From the NCBI GenBank assembly GCA_905215035.1, contig CAJMOJ010000071.1, positions 1 through 9,581 on the forward strand: DNA of 9,581 bases. Reading direction: 5' to 3'. Of the stretch, positions 6,738 through 9,581 are shown piece by piece. Positions within the stretch are counted from its first letter, which is position 1. Each line of letters begins with the position of its first letter. Source of the DNA: an uncultured bacterium (GTDB lineage: Bacteria; Actinomycetota; Coriobacteriia; Coriobacteriales; Eggerthellaceae). The position numbers and the translations under genes were made by a program. The notes beneath the pieces are model-generated. The model was given only the letters and a program-made list of their open reading frames with translations, had not been told where the DNA came from and made no database searches.

Positions 6738-6749
6738 GGTATAGCTAAA

Positions 6750-7553
6750 GTGGCTGTGTGTAAAAAAACAATTAAACGAAAATCTATGTTATATAAAACA
6801 AAAGTTGAATATGGCGATTACACCATGAATCATGTACAAGGTTGTACGCATGGTTGCAGATATCCTTGTTATGCCATGATGATGGCAAAGCGATTTGGTG
6901 TAGTGCAATCTTATGAAGAATGGTGTGAGCCAGTACTGGTATCTAATACTCTGGAATTGCTAGATATAGAGATTCCACGATTGAAGAACAGAATTCAAAA
7001 CGTTCAATTGTGTTTTACCACAGATCCTTTTATGTATGAATATAGTGATATTTGCAACATGAGCATTAATGCAATCAGGCGACTCAATAAAGATGGTATT
7101 CCATGTATAGTTTTAAGTAAGGGGATTTTGCCATTTGAACTTGTAGATCTCTCCAAAATAAATACGTATGGAATAACGTTAGTTTCTCTTGATGAGGAAT
7201 ATCGCAGGAAATATGAACCAGGTTCTGCTCCTTATTTGGATAGAATTAAGGCGCTTAAAAAATTGCATGAGAAAGGTTGTAAGACATGGGTAAGTATAGA
7301 ACCTTATCCGACTCCTAATTTAGTAGAACAAAACTTATTCGATATTATGAAATCGGTGTCCTTTGTTGATCGAATAATTTTTGGAAGAACTAATTACAAT
7401 AAAGAGGTGTCTTCCTATCCGAGTGTAAGAGATTGGTACAATGATCGAGTTCTAGATGTAGTTCAGTTTTGTATGAAAAACAAGATTGAATACTATATTA
7501 AAAAAGGTACATGGAGTGGTGATCCTCAGGCCTTAGAGACTTTAATTTTGTAA
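6750..7553 (+). CDS. Radical-SAM protein with CX3CX3C motif (SPL-like), TcmP partner
   Basis: The 267-residue protein has Cys32-X3-Cys36-X3-Cys40 in GCTHGCRYPCYA, which would bind a 4Fe-4S cluster and generate a 5'-deoxyadenosyl radical. Canonical radical-SAM enzymes use CX3CX2C; here a Pro is added before the last Cys. Further blocks fit the spore-photoproduct-lyase-like branch: CFTTDPFMYEY at 88-98, CIVLSKG at 119-125, SLDEEYRRKYEPGSAP at 146-161 and SIEPYPTPN at 182-190. The start is GTG 6750, with AAGG at 6736-6739 overlapping the tcmP stop; ATG 6786 has no ribosome site and would trim 12 residues. It is co-transcribed with tcmP, which suggests that the two act on one substrate, perhaps a nucleic acid or a protein. 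The substrate is unknown. The gene has the same AT-rich composition as tcmP. Confidence 0.82.
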   Translation: MAVCKKTIKRKSMLYKTKVEYGDYTMNHVQGCTHGCRYPCYAMMMAKRFGVVQSYEEWCEPVLVSNTLELLDIEIPRLKNRIQNVQLCFTTDPFMYEYSDICNMSINAIRRLNKDGIPCIVLSKGILPFELVDLSKINTYGITLVSLDEEYRRKYEPGSAPYLDRIKALKKLHEKGCKTWVSIEPYPTPNLVEQNLFDIMKSVSFVDRIIFGRTNYNKEVSSYPSVRDWYNDRVLDVVQFCMKNKIEYYIKKGTWSGDPQALETLIL

Positions 7554-7758
7554 GCACGAACAATTTTATAATTTATGGTCAGTTGGTATAGCATAATAGT
7601 TTGACAAAAACGTGATTGCGGAATGAGTATAACTCGGTTGCAATTACCTGTTATGTAATGTCATGCTGCTCAGATTGTATGAGAGCAGTGGTGCTTCCTT
7701 CATCATTTTTCTGAGCGTAATTTTGTTGTTCAGTATTTTAAGGTAGATTTAAGATTAT
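7554..7758 (+). promoter_or_regulatory. Leader region of the GT-C glycosyltransferase gene
   Basis: This stretch of about 205 bases lies between the radical-SAM gene and the GT-C gene. TATAAT occurs at 7567-7572 and TTGACA at 7601-7606, the latter followed by TATAAC at 7628-7633, but the spacing of 21 is longer than ideal. A dyad CTGCTC/GAGCAG at 7666-7688 has an 11-base loop and no T run directly after it. Ribosome site support for ATG 7759 is weak (AAGG about 15 bases upstream). There is no clear terminator for the tcmP cassette, so read-through is possible. Confidence 0.4.
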
Positions 7759-9519
7759 ATGGATCCACAGCAACATATACCAACAGATTTTTTTTGTGGG
7801 CAAAAGCGTACACCGTCTAAGTTGACTAGATTCTTGCAGGCGATTCCGGTATTTTTGCGCAATTGCTTTGTGGTATGGATCGCTGCGGTCGTGATTTTGG
7901 TAGTGTTGGCGTCACCGTTTTTAACGTATGCTTGCAAAATCCCTATCGACTCATGGAACCCTTTATTCTTTTTCTTGGCGATAGGGCTTGGCCTACTTGG
8001 TATCGGAGTCGCTTATTACTTCAACAAGCGCAAAAATAAAAGCAACGCGAGACAAACCGTTATCAAGCACAGCAGTGCTGCTAGACGTGACGATATTAAA
8101 TGTAGTAGCGTCGAATGTGGTCATGTCGAGCAAATCGCTGCCAAGGGTGATGATCTTAAGCGCGACAAGACTTTCAAGCGCGTGGTGCTCATCGGCACTA
8201 TTATTCTCATCGTGCTTCAATTCTTTATCATTGCAGGCGCACGATTTATTGCGGGCTGGGATGTTTGGTTTATCACCAACATAGGCGATACAACCCAGAT
8301 GGAGTATTTTTCACGCTATCCTAACCAACTCTTTCTTTATGGTGTATTTTCGGGGATCGCTCACTTTTTGCAATCGTTTGGCATCTCTAATTATTATCTT
8401 GGCTTGATTTGCTTGAGCTCGTTAAGCGTTGCGGCCTGTGTGCCTATGACAGCCTATATTGCCAAGCGGATGGCGGGAGATGCGGTAGGGTATGGTGCCT
8501 TTGTTCTGTCGGCGGTTATGTGCGGGTTATCGCCATGGATTATGGTTCCGTACTCTGACACGTTTGGCATGTTTTTTACGGTATTTATTTTGTGGTGCTA
8601 CGTTTGTCTCGATAAACAAGTGCAGAACCAGGACGAACAGACCAGTGCGCTTGCTGGTGTCCATGTTGATGCATGCATTGACGTTCGTACATGTTGTCGA
8701 TGGTTTCTCATGGGTCTCGCAGTCGTGGTTGGATATGCCATCAAGCCAACCGTGATTTTCGTATTTGTCGCGATCGTTGTGATTGAGTTGATTCAGTGGT
8801 TTGGTTTTCATAGCTCTCGCGGTTCCCTTGACTCCCATAACTCTTGCAATTCTCGCAAAGTAGCTACAGCAGCTATCGCGTGCGTGCTTGGCGTTGTTCT
8901 TGCGTTTGCACTTACGTCGATCGTAAAAAATTCAACGTATGATGTGGACGAAAATGCGGCTTTTTCTGCGACACATTTTCTCATGATGGGCGCCAACCCT
9001 GTATCGGGAGGTGTTTTCTCGGTTTCGGATGTGGAATTTTCAGATGCTGCCAACACCCCTGAAGAGCGCTCCAAAGCAAACTTAGCTGAATTTAAAAATC
9101 GCGTCATGACCATGGATTTGCCTCAAGCTAATATGTTTTTGCTAAAAAAACTACTCACTAATTTTGCCGATGGCACTTTTGCCTGGGAAATCGAGGGTGA
9201 TTTCTATATCCAGATAATAGGCACTAATGAAGCAGTGCTGAACTTCTACGGCATAAGCCCTGATGCATCGCTTGATAACAATACTTTTGCACCACTATCT
9301 CAAGTCTTATGGCTTTTCGTGCTTGCGGGCTGTGTTCTCATCGTTTTAGGACGCCGCCCTCTCAAGGCGGAGACCGTGATTGCACTCACGCTTCTTATGT
9401 TAAGCGCTTTTCTCATGCTTTTTGAAGCACGTGCGCGCTATCTTTTCCTCTATCTGCCGTTCTTTATCATTTTGGGAACGATGGGGTGGAATAGGCTACG
9501 TAGGCTTATTGATTTGTAA
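7759..9519 (+). CDS. Multi-spanning GT-C type glycosyltransferase (GT39-like)
   Basis: The 586-residue integral membrane protein has about 11-12 hydrophobic segments, beginning at roughly 33-57, 67-88, 141-163, 190-206 and 212-236. It likely moves a sugar from a polyprenyl phosphate to an acceptor on the outer face. GT-C features are the acidic first outer loop (Asp168 in GWDVW, then GDTTQMEYFSRYPNQ at 176-190, with Asp177 and Glu182), the YAIKPT block at 326-331 and the EARARYLFLYLPF block at 556-568, as in ArnT/PMT-like enzymes. There are extra hydrophilic stretches: a Lys/Cys-rich cytoplasmic loop at about 89-140, a Gln/Cys-rich loop at 285-313 and a Ser/Asn-rich one at 350-367. A large soluble loop at about 390-510 probably faces outside. 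The ATG has a weak ribosome site but no better start lies nearby. The GtrB-like enzyme at 4200 is the likely donor-maker. Acceptor and sugar are unknown. Confidence 0.82.
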   Translation: MDPQQHIPTDFFCGQKRTPSKLTRFLQAIPVFLRNCFVVWIAAVVILVVLASPFLTYACKIPIDSWNPLFFFLAIGLGLLGIGVAYYFNKRKNKSNARQTVIKHSSAARRDDIKCSSVECGHVEQIAAKGDDLKRDKTFKRVVLIGTIILIVLQFFIIAGARFIAGWDVWFITNIGDTTQMEYFSRYPNQLFLYGVFSGIAHFLQSFGISNYYLGLICLSSLSVAACVPMTAYIAKRMAGDAVGYGAFVLSAVMCGLSPWIMVPYSDTFGMFFTVFILWCYVCLDKQVQNQDEQTSALAGVHVDACIDVRTCCRWFLMGLAVVVGYAIKPTVIFVFVAIVVIELIQWFGFHSSRGSLDSHNSCNSRKVATAAIACVLGVVLAFALTSIVKNSTYDVDENAAFSATHFLMMGANPVSGGVFSVSDVEFSDAANTPEERSKANLAEFKNRVMTMDLPQANMFLLKKLLTNFADGTFAWEIEGDFYIQIIGTNEAVLNFYGISPDASLDNNTFAPLSQVLWLFVLAGCVLIVLGRRPLKAETVIALTLLMLSAFLMLFEARARYLFLYLPFFIILGTMGWNRLRRLIDL

Positions 9520-9581
9520 GCGCTCTTTGCCTCTTTGTCCTTTTTGCAGTTTTAAGATGAGCGTTTATGGCAGGCGTTTAT
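9520..9581. other. Terminal non-coding stretch with an 8-bp direct repeat
   Basis: The 62 bases after the GT-C gene contain GCGTTTAT at 9561-9568 and again at 9574-9581, spaced by 5 bases. This may be a regulator site for a gene beyond the window, or chance. No intrinsic terminator for the GT-C gene is visible before the window ends. Confidence 0.35.

Noticed and set aside
7601..7633. TTGACA...TATAAC as a firm promoter for the GT-C gene
   Set aside because: The spacer is 21 bases, outside the usual 16-18, so it is noted only as a weak candidate within the leader.
7575..7650. tRNA-like stretch (a CAGTTGGTATAGC D-loop-like part and a GGTTGCAATTACC T-loop-like part)
   Set aside because: The D-stem and T-stem do not pair, there is no matching acceptor stem and no anticodon stem-loop. 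The resemblance is limited to short words.

Overview
The window reads as an accessory or surface-polysaccharide region of a bacterium of moderate G+C. A DUF4012 membrane protein next to polyprenyl-phosphate-type glycosyltransferase genes is most familiar from Actinomycetota. Low-GC members such as Bifidobacteriaceae (Gardnerella/Alloscardovia type) or Atopobiaceae would fit, but I cannot fix the genus from sequence alone. No rRNA, tRNA or CRISPR array is visible.

Layout. Positions 1 to about 800 hold most of an IS200-type insertion sequence: a structured leader, a TnpA gene whose last codons are thrown out of frame by one extra base, and a run of stem-loops ending in a 9-bp hairpin. An AT-rich orphan membrane-protein gene follows (938-1726, +). 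The DUF4012 protein gene (1861-3993, -) faces it. A roughly 200-bp divergent control region separates DUF4012 from a GtrB-like family 2 glycosyltransferase (4200-5354, +), which ends at a near-perfect bidirectional terminator (5400-5441). Next comes a two-gene AT-rich cassette, tcmP (5616-6737) and a radical-SAM gene (6750-7553), 12 bp apart. A roughly 205-bp leader then precedes a 586-residue multi-spanning GT-C type glycosyltransferase (7759-9519).

How they may work together. A GtrB-like enzyme usually loads a sugar onto undecaprenyl phosphate at the inner membrane face, and a GT-C enzyme uses that lipid-linked sugar on the outer face. The genes at 4200 and 7759 therefore look like donor-maker and donor-user for decorating a wall polymer or glycoprotein. 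The DUF4012 protein, common in polysaccharide loci, may act in the same envelope process. The tcmP/radical-SAM pair sits between these two partners, is clearly more AT-rich (spot checks: 16 of 60 G/C at 5881-5940 and 20 of 60 at 7081-7140, against 25 of 60 at 4921-4980 and 30 of 60 at 8701-8760) and has its own promoter-like signal. It looks like an inserted module of unknown purpose and is the most interesting part of the window.
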